DNA of 64,000 bases from positions 69,175 to 133,174 of the forward strand of contig NZ_JBELZM010000014.1 of NCBI RefSeq assembly GCF_040273735.1. Reading direction: 5' to 3'. Position numbers and translations under genes: made by a program. Numbering within the stretch: position 1 is the first letter of the stretch; every line of letters starts with the position of its first letter. The notes under the pieces are model-generated. The model ran no database searches and had not been told where the DNA came from. It saw only the letters and a program-made list of their open reading frames with translations. Below are positions 45,348-53,257 of this stretch, piece after piece. Source of the stretch: Solibacillus sp040273735 (lineage in GTDB: Bacteria > Bacillota > Bacilli > Bacillales_A > Planococcaceae).

Positions 45348-46193
45348 CTATTCTGTATAATAAATAAAACCGATTGCTCCTTCACCTGTATGTGTACTAA
45401 TAACCGGTGAAGTATAAGCAACTTCAACTTGTCCTGTATATCCTGTTGCTTTTACCTGTTCGATCAACGGATTCACTAATGTATCCATTGCATTCGCATG
45501 AGAGATGGCAACACCTGCCACTTTTTTACCATGAGTATCCTTTTCAAATTCACTCATTAAATATTTCACCACTTGCTTATAACTGCGCGGTTTTGCACAA
45601 ATCGTCACTTCCCCAATATCTAAGTGACCAATTGGCTTAATATTCAATAAAGAACTAACTACTGCCTTACCTTTTCCGATTCGGCCGCCTTTTACCATAT
45701 TTTCCAACGTATCCAATGCAACAAAAAGACGTGTGTTTTCACGTACACGATTCACACCAGCAACAATTTCCTCCGCAGTAGCACCTGCATTACGTAAACG
45801 GATTGCTTCACGAAGCTGGAATGCCAACCCAAAAGCAATATAACGCGAATCAATTACGGTTACGTCAGAATCAGTCATTTGGGAAGCTTGATTTGCTGAC
45901 TGGTATGTACCGCTCATACTTCCTGTCATATGAATTGATATAATTTCCGAACCGTCTTTTCCAAGCTCGTCATATAATTCTTTAAATACACCAGGTGACG
46001 GTTGAGAACTTTTCGGAAGTTCTTTTGCTGTTTTTAATAATCTAATAAATGTATCCGGTTGCAAATTTACACGATCTGTATACGTTTTATCATCAATTTG
46101 AACTGTTAGTGGTACTACATGAATTCCATGTTCCTGAATTTCCGCGTCTGTTAAATCGCAAGTTGAATCTGTTACGATATGAATTTGACTCAA
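45348..46193 (-). CDS. degV: DegV family fatty-acid-binding protein
   Basis: 281 aa. IVTDSTCDL at the start, ISIHMTGSMSGTYQSA with the fatty-acid-contacting Ser/Thr, and GGRIGK-type loop. DegV/FakB proteins present fatty acids to FakA kinase. TTG 46193 (codon 4 of the open frame) has AAAGGA at about 9 bases; GTG 46202 is too close to it. Same neighbourhood as degV in B. subtilis. Confidence 0.9.
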   Translation of the reverse strand: MSQIHIVTDSTCDLTDAEIQEHGIHVVPLTVQIDDKTYTDRVNLQPDTFIRLLKTAKELPKSSQPSPGVFKELYDELGKDGSEIISIHMTGSMSGTYQSANQASQMTDSDVTVIDSRYIAFGLAFQLREAIRLRNAGATAEEIVAGVNRVRENTRLFVALDTLENMVKGGRIGKGKAVVSSLLNIKPIGHLDIGEVTICAKPRSYKQVVKYLMSEFEKDTHGKKVAGVAISHANAMDTLVNPLIEQVKATGYTGQVEVAYTSPVISTHTGEGAIGFIYYTE

Positions 46194-46390
46194 AGAAAAC
46201 ACATCCTTTTTCTATCTTCCTTACTATTATAAAGAAATCATATTTGTTTACCAATATGACATTTGTCATTGAAGAATGACCCAGTTTATCACTATTTTCA
46301 TATGACATATAGCAGTATAACATCATGACATCCATCTATCACGAATATTTTGTTTAAGAATTATACTAATATTAAGGAGCGTGATGACAC

Positions 46391-47035
46391 ATGCACAATT
46401 TAGATGCATATGACTATAAGAACTGGAAAGAAGAACTTTGGAATGCAATAACACATGGTGTAGGACTTGCAATCAGCATCCCAGCTTGCATATTATTAAT
46501 TATTCATTCCGCAGTTAACGGCACAGCAGTACATATTACTTCCTACGCTATTTTTGGCTCATCCTTAATTTTACTGTTTTTAATGTCGACATTATTACAT
46601 AGTGTCCCGGAAAAATATAAACGGTTCTTTTCCATACTGGACCATTCTTCAATTTATATATTGATTGCTGGTACTTATACCCCGTTTTTACTTGTAGCAA
46701 TCGGAGGTGTGACAGGCATTGTAATGCTGTGCATTATTTGGTTTATTGCAATATTAGGCGTTGTGTTCAAATGTTTGTTCATCCATCGATTTGAAAAATT
46801 ATCCTTGATGCTTTATATTTTCATGGGCTGGCTTATCATTTTTGCCATTAGACCATTATATGAATATTTGACGTTTGATGGTTTTATGTTAATGCTAATT
46901 GGCGGTCTGCTATTTACGTTTGGCGCAATTTTTTATGCATGGACACGTCTTCCGTACAATCATGCTATTTGGCATTTATTCGTTATTGCAGGCTGTGGAT
47001 GTATGGTAGCTTGTGTATATATATATTTATTGTAA
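46391..47035 (+). CDS. yplQ: Hemolysin III family membrane protein (YplQ)
   Basis: 214 aa, seven predicted membrane helices. ELWNAITHGVG, LLHSVPEKYKRFFSILDHSSIYILIAGTYTPF and WHLFVIAGC are the hemolysin III/PAQR family motifs with conserved His/Asp/Ser residues. Role in bacteria unclear, possibly lipid hydrolysis. AAGGAGCG RBS. Lies between degV and dfrA. Confidence 0.9.
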   Translation: MHNLDAYDYKNWKEELWNAITHGVGLAISIPACILLIIHSAVNGTAVHITSYAIFGSSLILLFLMSTLLHSVPEKYKRFFSILDHSSIYILIAGTYTPFLLVAIGGVTGIVMLCIIWFIAILGVVFKCLFIHRFEKLSLMLYIFMGWLIIFAIRPLYEYLTFDGFMLMLIGGLLFTFGAIFYAWTRLPYNHAIWHLFVIAGCGCMVACVYIYLL

Positions 47036-47036
47036 A

Positions 47037-47083
47037 AGAAAAGGACATGCTGAAGTCTTGTTTCAGCACGTCCCTTTGTTATT
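47037..47083. terminator. Terminator between yplQ and dfrA
   Basis: Arms GGACATGCTGA / TCAGCACGTCC with A-run left and TTTGTT right; usable by both convergent genes. Confidence 0.75.
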
Positions 47084-47088
47084 AACAG

Positions 47089-47559
47089 CTATTTTTCATA
47101 AATACAGTACTGGAATGTATATCCGTCATCAGACTTGATAGGATCAAGGCATGAGACTTTTTTCCAGTCATCATATGATGGGAAATAAGTGTCCCCTTTA
47201 AAACTGTGGTTGATGAACGTAATATATAATCGATCGGCAATCGTCATCGACTGCTCAAATATCTGAGCACCACCGATGATCATCACTTCTTCTTCACCTT
47301 CAACAAGAGCCAAAGCTTTTTCAAGGCTTCCTACCACTTCAATTCCATCTGCTGTAAAGTCTTCATTTCTTGTAATAACAATATTTCGGCGTCCCGGCAA
47401 CGGTCGTCCAATTGAATCATATGTTTTACGGCCCATAATCATCGGTTTGCCCATTGTCATTTCTTTAAAGTATTTCAAATCACCCGGTAAATACCACGGC
47501 AAATCGTTTTGATAGCCAATGACCAGGTTTTCATCATGCGCAACGATTAATGAAATCAT
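47089..47559 (-). CDS. dfrA: Dihydrofolate reductase
   Basis: 156 aa. SLIVAHDENLVIGYQNDLPWYLPGDLKYF carries the substrate-binding Asp, then MIMGRKTYDSIGRPLPGR and IIGGAQIF (NADPH site). Reduces dihydrofolate to tetrahydrofolate. GGGGG RBS; 12 bases after thyA, so co-transcribed with it in the classical thyA-dfrA pair. Confidence 0.96.
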   Translation of the reverse strand: MISLIVAHDENLVIGYQNDLPWYLPGDLKYFKEMTMGKPMIMGRKTYDSIGRPLPGRRNIVITRNEDFTADGIEVVGSLEKALALVEGEEEVMIIGGAQIFEQSMTIADRLYITFINHSFKGDTYFPSYDDWKKVSCLDPIKSDDGYTFQYCIYEK

Positions 47560-47571
47560 TGAGATCCCCCT

Positions 47572-48549
47572 TTATACCGCAATCGGAGCTTTAATTGTTG
47601 GATGTGGAAAATAGCCTTCCACCGAAATATCTTCCATTTCAAAATCAAAGATCGATTGCTTTTCTTGGTTTAACTTTAAGATCGGCAATTGCTTCGGCTC
47701 ACGTGTAAGCTGTTCTTTTACTTGTTCAAAATGGTTTGAATAAATATGGGTATCGGCCATGCTATGCACAAACTCCCCTACTTCGAGTCCACATTCATGG
47801 GCCATTAAATGCGTCAGCAACGCATAGCTCGCAATATTGAAAGGCACACCTAAAAATGTATCTGCACTGCGCTGTGTAAGCATACAGCTCAATTTACCGT
47901 CAGCTACGTAAAACTGGAACATTGCATGACATGGCGGTAAAGCCGCTTTACTACCCTTTCCTCCCGCATCGATCACATCTTCCGGGTTCCACGCATTCAC
48001 TATAATACGACGCGAATCAGGATTATGTTTAATTAAATCGATTGCATCTTGTAATTGGTCAATCGATTCACCCTCTGAAGTTGTCCAATTACGCCACTGT
48101 TTCCCGTAAACATTACCCAAATCTCCGTATTTTAAAGCAAAATCATCATTATGCAATACGCGTTCGCAAAATAAAGAAAGCTCTGCTTGATACTGTTCAT
48201 TAAACGCTTCATCAATAAGAGAGCGTCGGCCAAAGTCACTCATATCAGGTCCGCTGTACTCTTCTGATTCTACCCACTTTTTAAATGCCCATTCATCCCA
48301 TATATGGTTGTTGTTCTGAAGTAAATAACGAATATTCGTATCACCTTTAATAAACCATAGTAGTTCACTTGCAACGAGTTTGAATGGTACGCGCTTAGTC
48401 GTTAGAAGCGGAAATCCTTCCTGTAAATTAAAGCGCATCTGATAGCCGAAAACACTGCGTGTCCCTGTTCCTGTACGGTCAGATTTATCGGTACCGTTGT
48501 CCAAAATATATTGCAATAAATTTAAATATGTATGATCTGCATGTGCCAT
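47572..48549 (-). CDS. thyA: Thymidylate synthase
   Basis: 325 aa, of the longer class I type with an insertion of about 50 residues relative to the 264-aa form. Catalytic Cys in ALPPCHAMFQFYV, RSADTFLGVPFNIASYA and the folate-binding C-terminus PTIKAPIAV. Methylates dUMP. AGGAGTG RBS. dfrA follows. Confidence 0.96.
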   Translation of the reverse strand: MAHADHTYLNLLQYILDNGTDKSDRTGTGTRSVFGYQMRFNLQEGFPLLTTKRVPFKLVASELLWFIKGDTNIRYLLQNNNHIWDEWAFKKWVESEEYSGPDMSDFGRRSLIDEAFNEQYQAELSLFCERVLHNDDFALKYGDLGNVYGKQWRNWTTSEGESIDQLQDAIDLIKHNPDSRRIIVNAWNPEDVIDAGGKGSKAALPPCHAMFQFYVADGKLSCMLTQRSADTFLGVPFNIASYALLTHLMAHECGLEVGEFVHSMADTHIYSNHFEQVKEQLTREPKQLPILKLNQEKQSIFDFEMEDISVEGYFPHPTIKAPIAV

Positions 48550-48698
48550 TGTTTTTCACTCCTAAAGAATGTTCTCCGTTTATTATATAGACTTATGTTA
48601 AGAAAAACACGTCAATCTGCAAAATCGCTCGAAAAGCCTACTAAGAGAAAATTTACTAATGGTTCAAATAAAACATTATGTATAAAAAAGGGCACAAT

Positions 48699-48740
48699 AA
48701 AAGGCGCTACTCGTATTTCGTCTGCTGAGTAGCGCCTTTA
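48699..48740 (-). terminator. Terminator after the 63-aa gene
   Basis: 12-base arms AAGGCGCTACTC / GAGTAGCGCCTT (48701-48712, 48727-48738), T-rich tail on the minus strand. Confidence 0.85.
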
Positions 48741-48788
48741 GTCAAATGTGTCTAAGTCATCGTATAGCTCAATCGTTTGCGTCAATTT

Positions 48789-48980
48789 TTATGTTGCCTC
48801 CCTAAGAATTGTTTTGTTGTTCTCCAGAATTTGAATCATTTGCAGTAAAATTTTGTCCTCAATTTTTTGAGTACCATTTACTTCTTTCGCAATAATTTTT
48901 GTTAATTCCAAAATTGTATTTACGTCGAGCTTATGTTTTTCCGCTAATTGGAATGCTCGCCCTAACTGACCGGTTATCAT
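48789..48980 (-). CDS. Small helical protein, 63 aa
   Basis: Soluble, two amphipathic helices (LGRAFQLAEKHKLDVNTILE, then EDKILLQMIQILENNK). A very strong GGAGG RBS and its own terminator support expression. The segment after residue 18 has a faint likeness to small sporulation proteins but I do not recognise a family. It sits at the left border of the accessory interval upstream of thyA. Confidence 0.65.
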   Translation of the reverse strand: MITGQLGRAFQLAEKHKLDVNTILELTKIIAKEVNGTQKIEDKILLQMIQILENNKTILREAT

Positions 48981-49418
48981 CGGCAGTCCTCCTTTTTACT
49001 ATAGTATACAAATATTATACCTCGAGTTACATAAAAATTCACCTTTAATTTTTAAATTTTTTGTAAATTACTCAAAAAAATAAAGGTTCTTTTTTCTGCC
49101 GCATAGTAATATTATGATAAATCTCCAGATACTCTATTACCAACGTTAAATAAGTAACTTTTGCTTAAATTATTACGAAATCAGAACTATATATTTCCTT
49201 CCTTGTTACTGCAGATATTAATTCCTATTTTTAATTATTTTTATTTTCAAATGGTCAATTTTATTCGTATTTTGATACATTTTCTTTTTTAAAAAAGAAG
49301 TATAAACAAACGGTAACCGGGAAAAATACGAGCAGAAATAGATACTTGATTTTCTTTAGTATGTGTTTTTTACATACCTGATGAATTTCTTTATCTAAAA
49401 TAAAGGAGATGTTTTAAA
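48981..49418. other. AT-rich intergenic region
   Basis: About 440 bases, no gene recognised. GTATAA-N13-GGGAAA near 49301-49325 loosely resembles a sigma-B promoter for the downstream DUF378 gene; weak. Confidence 0.35.
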
Positions 49419-49751
49419 ATGGGAGCATTATATAGAACTGCCCTTGTACTTGTAATCATTGGAGCAATTAACTGGGGACTTATCGGCTTTTTCAAATTTG
49501 ATTTAGTCGCATCTTTATTTGGCGGACAAACTGCCGGATTATCACGAATTATATATGCACTTGTTGGACTTGCCGGTCTTGCATGCATTCCGCTGTTAAT
49601 GAAAAACCTTGATGAAGAGGACAATGCAACCGTTACTCATACCAGAGCAACGAACAGACCGAACTATAATATGGAAGCTGGGAAAGAAGCTGATTTCTCA
49701 GAATACGCAAAACAAAAAAACAAAAACAACAACGACAATAACGAGAAGTAA
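49419..49751 (+). CDS. DUF378 membrane protein
   Basis: 110 aa. DUF378 signature GAINWGLIGFFKFDLVASLF with two membrane helices (about residues 5-25 and 40-60), then a hydrophilic, Asn/Lys-rich tail. Small inner-membrane family of unknown function. AAAGGAGATG RBS. Confidence 0.85.
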   Translation: MGALYRTALVLVIIGAINWGLIGFFKFDLVASLFGGQTAGLSRIIYALVGLAGLACIPLLMKNLDEEDNATVTHTRATNRPNYNMEAGKEADFSEYAKQKNKNNNDNNEK

Positions 49752-49769
49752 TTTAGAAATAAATCAAAA

Positions 49770-49809
49770 GCAAAAGACCAGGCTCAGTAATGAGTACCTG
49801 GTCTTTTTA
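49770..49809 (+). terminator. Terminator after the DUF378 gene
   Basis: Arms AAAAGACCAGG / CCTGGTCTTTT (49772-49782, 49797-49807), inner CTCA/TGAG pairing. Confidence 0.85.
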
Positions 49810-49872
49810 GCTTATTCAGAACTTTAATCTTGGGATTAAGTAAAAGCTTTTCTCTTTTATATTTTTTACTAC

Positions 49873-49977
49873 TTATAATAAAGCGGTTATTATTTTTATC
49901 CATCCGAAAAAAGAAGTCCATAATATAATACTTAAAATCAAGCCATTAAATAAACCTAAAAAAAATCTGTTTTCCAA
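49873..49977 (-). CDS. Tiny membrane protein, 34 aa
   Basis: TTG start at 49977 with AAGGAGTGG upstream; product begins MENRFFLGLFNGLILSIILW and ends KIITALL. Nearly all hydrophobic, one helix. No family recognised. The strong RBS is the main support. Confidence 0.5.
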   Translation of the reverse strand: MENRFFLGLFNGLILSIILWTSFFGWIKIITALL

Positions 49978-50253
49978 GATTACCACTCCTTAAATTAAAG
50001 GTTGGCCAATATTAGATTATTTAAGCTTTGATATGTATAATTTCCTTTTGTATCAGTCGGAAAAAAAGCACCAACTAAAACTACTCTTTTAAACACTCCA
50101 TTTTTTTGGTAATAGAAAAAATGCTCTATATAAAATAAAAATAAATCGATTAGCAGAAAATTCCTCGTAAAGATTCAGTATTTTTATGGAATAATTACCA
50201 AAAAGTTGTATAGTGTAAGAGTAGATAATAGATAATCTTAACGGGGTGAAATT

Positions 50254-50343
50254 ATGAGTTTTTGGACATGGGTAGCAATCACTATTGCATTAGTTAGTGG
50301 AATTTTTGCTGCTAATTCTGGAAAGAAGAAAATCGGAAAATAA
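50254..50343 (+). CDS. Tiny membrane protein, 29 aa
   Basis: ATG 50254 after GGGGTGA; MSFWTWVAITIALVSGIFAA then a basic tail KKKIGK. Single helix. Its stop lies just before the decayed ypjP-like repeat at 50351. Function unknown. Confidence 0.5.
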   Translation: MSFWTWVAITIALVSGIFAANSGKKKIGK

Positions 50344-50350
50344 AAAATTA

Positions 50351-50404
50351 GGCGGATGCTGCATATTATTATGATAACCAATCAGGCGGTGTGTTTTTGC
50401 TCCA
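50351..50404 (-). repeat. Decayed copy of the ypjP 3' end (direct repeat, copy A)
   Basis: 54 bases matching 51977-52031 at roughly 9 of 10 positions, same orientation. On the minus strand it still encodes the last residues of YpjP (WSKNTPPDWLS then stop), where the intact gene has WSKNTPPKWLS. Nothing upstream of these codons is conserved. Confidence 0.8.
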
Positions 50405-50477
50405 ATGTACAGTGATTTTAATAAATAAGATCAGGCCCTTGTTCAATTCACAGGTCTACATTAACAGAGAAATAAAA

Positions 50478-50520
50478 TAAAATAAAGCCCTCCACATATT
50501 GTTGTGGAAGGCTTTATTTG
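50478..50520. terminator. Hairpin terminator upstream of the propeller gene
   Basis: Stem AAATAAAGCC-c-TCCACA / TGTGGA-a-GGCTTTATTT with A/T-rich flanks on both sides. Confidence 0.7.
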
Positions 50521-50753
50521 TGTTTATTCATGATGCTATTCCCAGTATTTCACTGCGAATTTCTATTGCCCTTTTTCAGCTGCTAACAGTGGTCTTTGGT
50601 TGGGCAATTCATGCACATACCAGGAAATTTACTATCGGCCCTATTAACAACTACTCTATATTTCATTTTCAAAGCTTTGTTTTAGGTAAAACATACAAAA
50701 AACTCAATTCGGGTTGCATATAGTAGAAATATTTGAATGAAAGGGTGTGCATT
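50521..50753. other. Leader region of the propeller gene
   Basis: About 230 bases between the hairpin at 50478 and the propeller start. AT-rich, with no RBS-preceded frame other than the propeller's own. Confidence 0.45.
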
Positions 50754-51785
50754 GTGAGCATAGAAAAAAATGAATTAAAAAGATTCAAATTGAAATCAAA
50801 TCCAAATTGTCATTGTTGTTGTACATGTTGTTGTAATTGTTGTTGCGCCGGACCATATTTGCCTATACCACCAGAATGTACATTTTTCGTATATGTTACT
50901 GATGCTGGACAGTTAGTCGACCCCGACAATAGAGTATCAGTAATTGATACAGCGACAAATTCTATAATCGCTAACATTCCAGTTGGAACTGGTCCACTAG
51001 AAGTAACCATTTCTCCAAACGGAACACTTGGTTATGCTCCTGGTTACTTATCTAATAATGTAACAGTTTTTAATACTGCTACAAACACTCCCCTTGCTAC
51101 AATTCCTGTAGGAGTTAATCCTCTTGGTATCGCGGTTTCTCCAAATGGAACAATTGTTTACGTAGCAAATCATGGTTCTAATACTATATCTGTCATTAAT
51201 GCCGCATCAAATATAGTCACTGCCACTATTCCAGTAGGACTCCAACCTCAAGGTATAGCTTTTACACCAAATGGTACGTTTGCTTACGTTGCGAACGAAA
51301 ACTCGGGGACGGTATCTGTCATTAATACAGCAACTAATACTGTAGTTACTAACATTCCTGTGGGAGTTCGCCCAAGGTCAATCGTATTCACTCCAAACGG
51401 ACAATTTGCTTACGTTACAAATGAAAATAGTGGGACAGTATCTGTCATTAATGCATTAACAAACTTAGTGATTGCTACAATCCCAGTTGGAACCGGACCT
51501 GTCGGAACAGCAATTACACCTGATGGAACACGTGTTTATATTGTAAATAAAGGTAGTAATACAGTTTCTGTTATAAATACAGCATCAAATATGGTGATCA
51601 ATACAATCTCGGTAGGAGCATCTCCTGACCAAATAACTATCTTGCCTGATGGGTCATTTGCATATGTCACAAATCAAGCTGACGATACTGTGTCTGTTAT
51701 AAAAATAGCAAGCAATATGGTCATAGCTACAATACCAGGATTTAACGGACCTACCGGTATAAAAACAGGTACAATCTGCAAATAA
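50754..51785 (+). CDS. Seven-blade YVTN beta-propeller with Cys-rich N-terminus
   Basis: 343 aa from GTG 50754 (AAAGGGTG upstream). Seven tandem repeats of about 42 residues, each VYVxNxxxxTVSVINTATNxVxATIPVGxxPxGIAxTPNGT, fill residues ~44-340 and predict a closed seven-blade propeller. The N-terminus is basic, then has CHCCCTCCCNCCC (ten Cys in 13 residues, about 22-34), then a short Pro-rich link. No signal peptide. Such Cys clusters occur in cross-linked spore-coat or exosporium proteins and metal-binding proteins, so a spore-surface role is a guess. The gene lies in the accessory interval between thyA and ypjP. Confidence 0.85.
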   Translation: MSIEKNELKRFKLKSNPNCHCCCTCCCNCCCAGPYLPIPPECTFFVYVTDAGQLVDPDNRVSVIDTATNSIIANIPVGTGPLEVTISPNGTLGYAPGYLSNNVTVFNTATNTPLATIPVGVNPLGIAVSPNGTIVYVANHGSNTISVINAASNIVTATIPVGLQPQGIAFTPNGTFAYVANENSGTVSVINTATNTVVTNIPVGVRPRSIVFTPNGQFAYVTNENSGTVSVINALTNLVIATIPVGTGPVGTAITPDGTRVYIVNKGSNTVSVINTASNMVINTISVGASPDQITILPDGSFAYVTNQADDTVSVIKIASNMVIATIPGFNGPTGIKTGTICK

Positions 51786-51789
51786 AGAA

Positions 51790-51853
51790 TTATAGCCCTT
51801 TATATTCCTTAAGATACATAATATCTTAAGGAATATAAAGGGCTTATTTTATT
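51790..51853 (+). terminator. Very long perfect hairpin after the propeller gene
   Basis: 23-base perfectly complementary arms (51794-51816 and 51822-51844) around a 5-base loop, then TTATTTTATT. Acts as a terminator, but twice the usual stem length. Confidence 0.75.
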
Positions 51854-51954
51854 AGTTCCACTCTCTCGTCAAGTCCAATGTCCAACTATATTAATTGGTG
51901 AATTTGGTACGGAGAAAGATGGAAATGCATATTTATCAAAATTTTTCTAAGCCA

Positions 51955-51985
51955 TTAAAAAAACACCCGACCAGTAGGCGGGTGC
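51955..51985 (-). terminator. Terminator of ypjP
   Basis: Minus-strand stem CACCCGCC / GGTCGGGTG followed by TTTTTTT. Confidence 0.8.
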
Positions 51986-52031
51986 TGCTTGTTTATTATG
52001 ATAACCACTTAGGCGGTGTGTTTTTGCTCCA
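51977..52031 (-). repeat. ypjP 3' end, direct repeat copy B (intact)
   Basis: The functional source of the 54-base repeat also present at 50351-50404. The two copies bracket about 1.57 kb including the propeller gene. Confidence 0.8.
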
Positions 52032-52589
52032 GTAGATCTCGCCAAGGTCATAATGTTTTGAATAGTTGTCTTCAAACGTATGATAGTGGAAATTGTAGTA
52101 GTAGCCGTCAAAAGGACGGTTCTCTGTTCGCACATGGAAACGGATTACGTCTGTTTTTGATTTGCTGTCAACAATGTGGAAGATTTTTTCTGAGTAATCT
52201 CCACTCGGTTTCTCGGAAACCGTTAAGTTACGCAGTTTTTCATCGCCAACTCGTTCCACTGTCATTGCAATGGCTTCTTCGATTTTCGGGAAAATATTTG
52301 TTTCGAATTGTTGTTCAATAACCGGTCCGACTTTTGCCCCGAATTTTATGTATGATTGTTCTTTTGCAGCAGAAACAAAGTCATCTGTTGTTGGCAGCGG
52401 TTTGTCATCAACAATAATATCATCCAACTGATAGGCAGCTGAAATATGGTTGTCGCTTGGACGATCCAATACCGATTTGCCAAGGCGGTCTTCATCAAAG
52501 TTTGCCCAAATTTCATGCTTTGGTGTAATTAAACCAAACGATAATAACGCGACAGAAACAACGAGAGATTTGTAAATCCATTTCTTCAA
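51996..52589 (-). CDS. ypjP: YpjP family protein
   Basis: 197 aa. N-terminal hydrophobic signal or anchor (about residues 5-22), then the conserved extracytoplasmic YpjP domain with SYIKFGAKVGPVIE, RPFDGYYYNFHYH and the C-terminal IYWSKNTPPKW. Function unknown. TTG 52589 has GGTGA five bases upstream; GTG 52598 is an alternative. ypjP normally neighbours thyA in Bacillus, here about 3.4 kb away. Confidence 0.88.
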   Translation of the reverse strand: MKKWIYKSLVVSVALLSFGLITPKHEIWANFDEDRLGKSVLDRPSDNHISAAYQLDDIIVDDKPLPTTDDFVSAAKEQSYIKFGAKVGPVIEQQFETNIFPKIEEAIAMTVERVGDEKLRNLTVSEKPSGDYSEKIFHIVDSKSKTDVIRFHVRTENRPFDGYYYNFHYHTFEDNYSKHYDLGEIYWSKNTPPKWLS

Positions 52590-52736
52590 GTCTATCACCC
52601 ACTTTTATTATGTATAATTTTAAAACGCTCTTACCTATATATACGAATATTATAACAAATAGTTTCATCTTTATTGTAATCATTGTACAATAAAAAAGGA
52701 AGATATTGTAGGTTATATTAAGGGAGGTTTTAAAAA

Positions 52737-52808
52737 ATGGACATTGTTATGGGTCTTGGTTTATTACTAATGCTTGGGTATATGACTTCTTTATGCTTCA
52801 CGGACTAA
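52737..52808 (+). CDS. Tiny membrane protein, 23 aa
   Basis: ATG 52737 with GGGAGG at about 8 bases; product MDIVMGLGLLLMLGYMTSL, then CFTD. It has a terminator (CCATCCAAA / TTTGGATGG, 52822-52843, T6) directly after it, so it is a self-contained transcription unit. Distantly reminiscent in size and shape of KdpF-type subunits, but no kdp genes are present. Confidence 0.5.
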   Translation: MDIVMGLGLLLMLGYMTSLCFTD

Positions 52809-52819
52809 TACTTTTTATG

Positions 52820-52850
52820 TGCCATCCAAACCGATTTGGATGGTTTTTTA
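52820..52850 (+). terminator. Terminator after the 23-aa gene
   Basis: 9-base arms CCATCCAAA / TTTGGATGG with a 4-base loop and T6. Confidence 0.85.
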
Positions 52851-53257
52851 TTGAGAATTGGACAAGGGGCCCCCAAATATTGGGGACCCCTTTAGTATTT
52901 AATAGATAGATTTATAAATAAATGAAAGTCTCAACCCGATCATCCGGGGAATTTATATTTATTCGGAGTGCACAACTCCAGTTTTAACCGCGGTAAAATT
53001 CTACTAATCTCTTCTAACTTAAGCAACATAGTCCCAACCTGCTACTATGTCCTTGCAGCCCTGAAGCTTGCGCCAGTGTGAATAAGTATCTTCAAAAACA
53101 CTAGCAGAAATGCCAATTCATTTATAGCACTATCTAAAATAGCACCAAATAATCATAACACATATGTTCGTGTTTGTAAAATAAATTTGAGACCGTGCAA
53201 ATTTCCATGATGTCCGCTATACTTGAAAAATCGGAATTTAAAAGGAGTTATGAAAAG
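52851..53257. other. Intergenic region, possibly decayed sequence
   Basis: About 400 bases. Contains a GC-rich hairpin (AAGGGGCCCCCAA / TTGGGGACCCCTT, 52863-52893). A minus-strand frame of 29 codons (52940-53029, MLLKLEEISRILPRLKLELC...) and a neighbouring fragment (ELAFLLVFLKILIHTGASF) look protein-like but have no RBS. Higher GC than its surroundings. Could be the remains of a mobile gene; not identified. Confidence 0.4.

Noticed and set aside
50754..51785. Tandem 126-base repeats as a CRISPR or satellite array.
   Set aside because: They encode regular 42-residue propeller blades in one frame and vary mainly at silent or surface positions.
52980..53000. TACCGCGG-like word suggesting a T-box.
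   Set aside because: The rest of the T-box sequence (AGGGTGG) and the leader structure are absent, and no aminoacyl or transport gene follows in that direction.
52940..53029. 29-codon minus-strand frame with protein-like composition, possibly transposase debris.
   Set aside because: No RBS, no catalytic motif, no inverted ends; recorded only within the intergenic entry.
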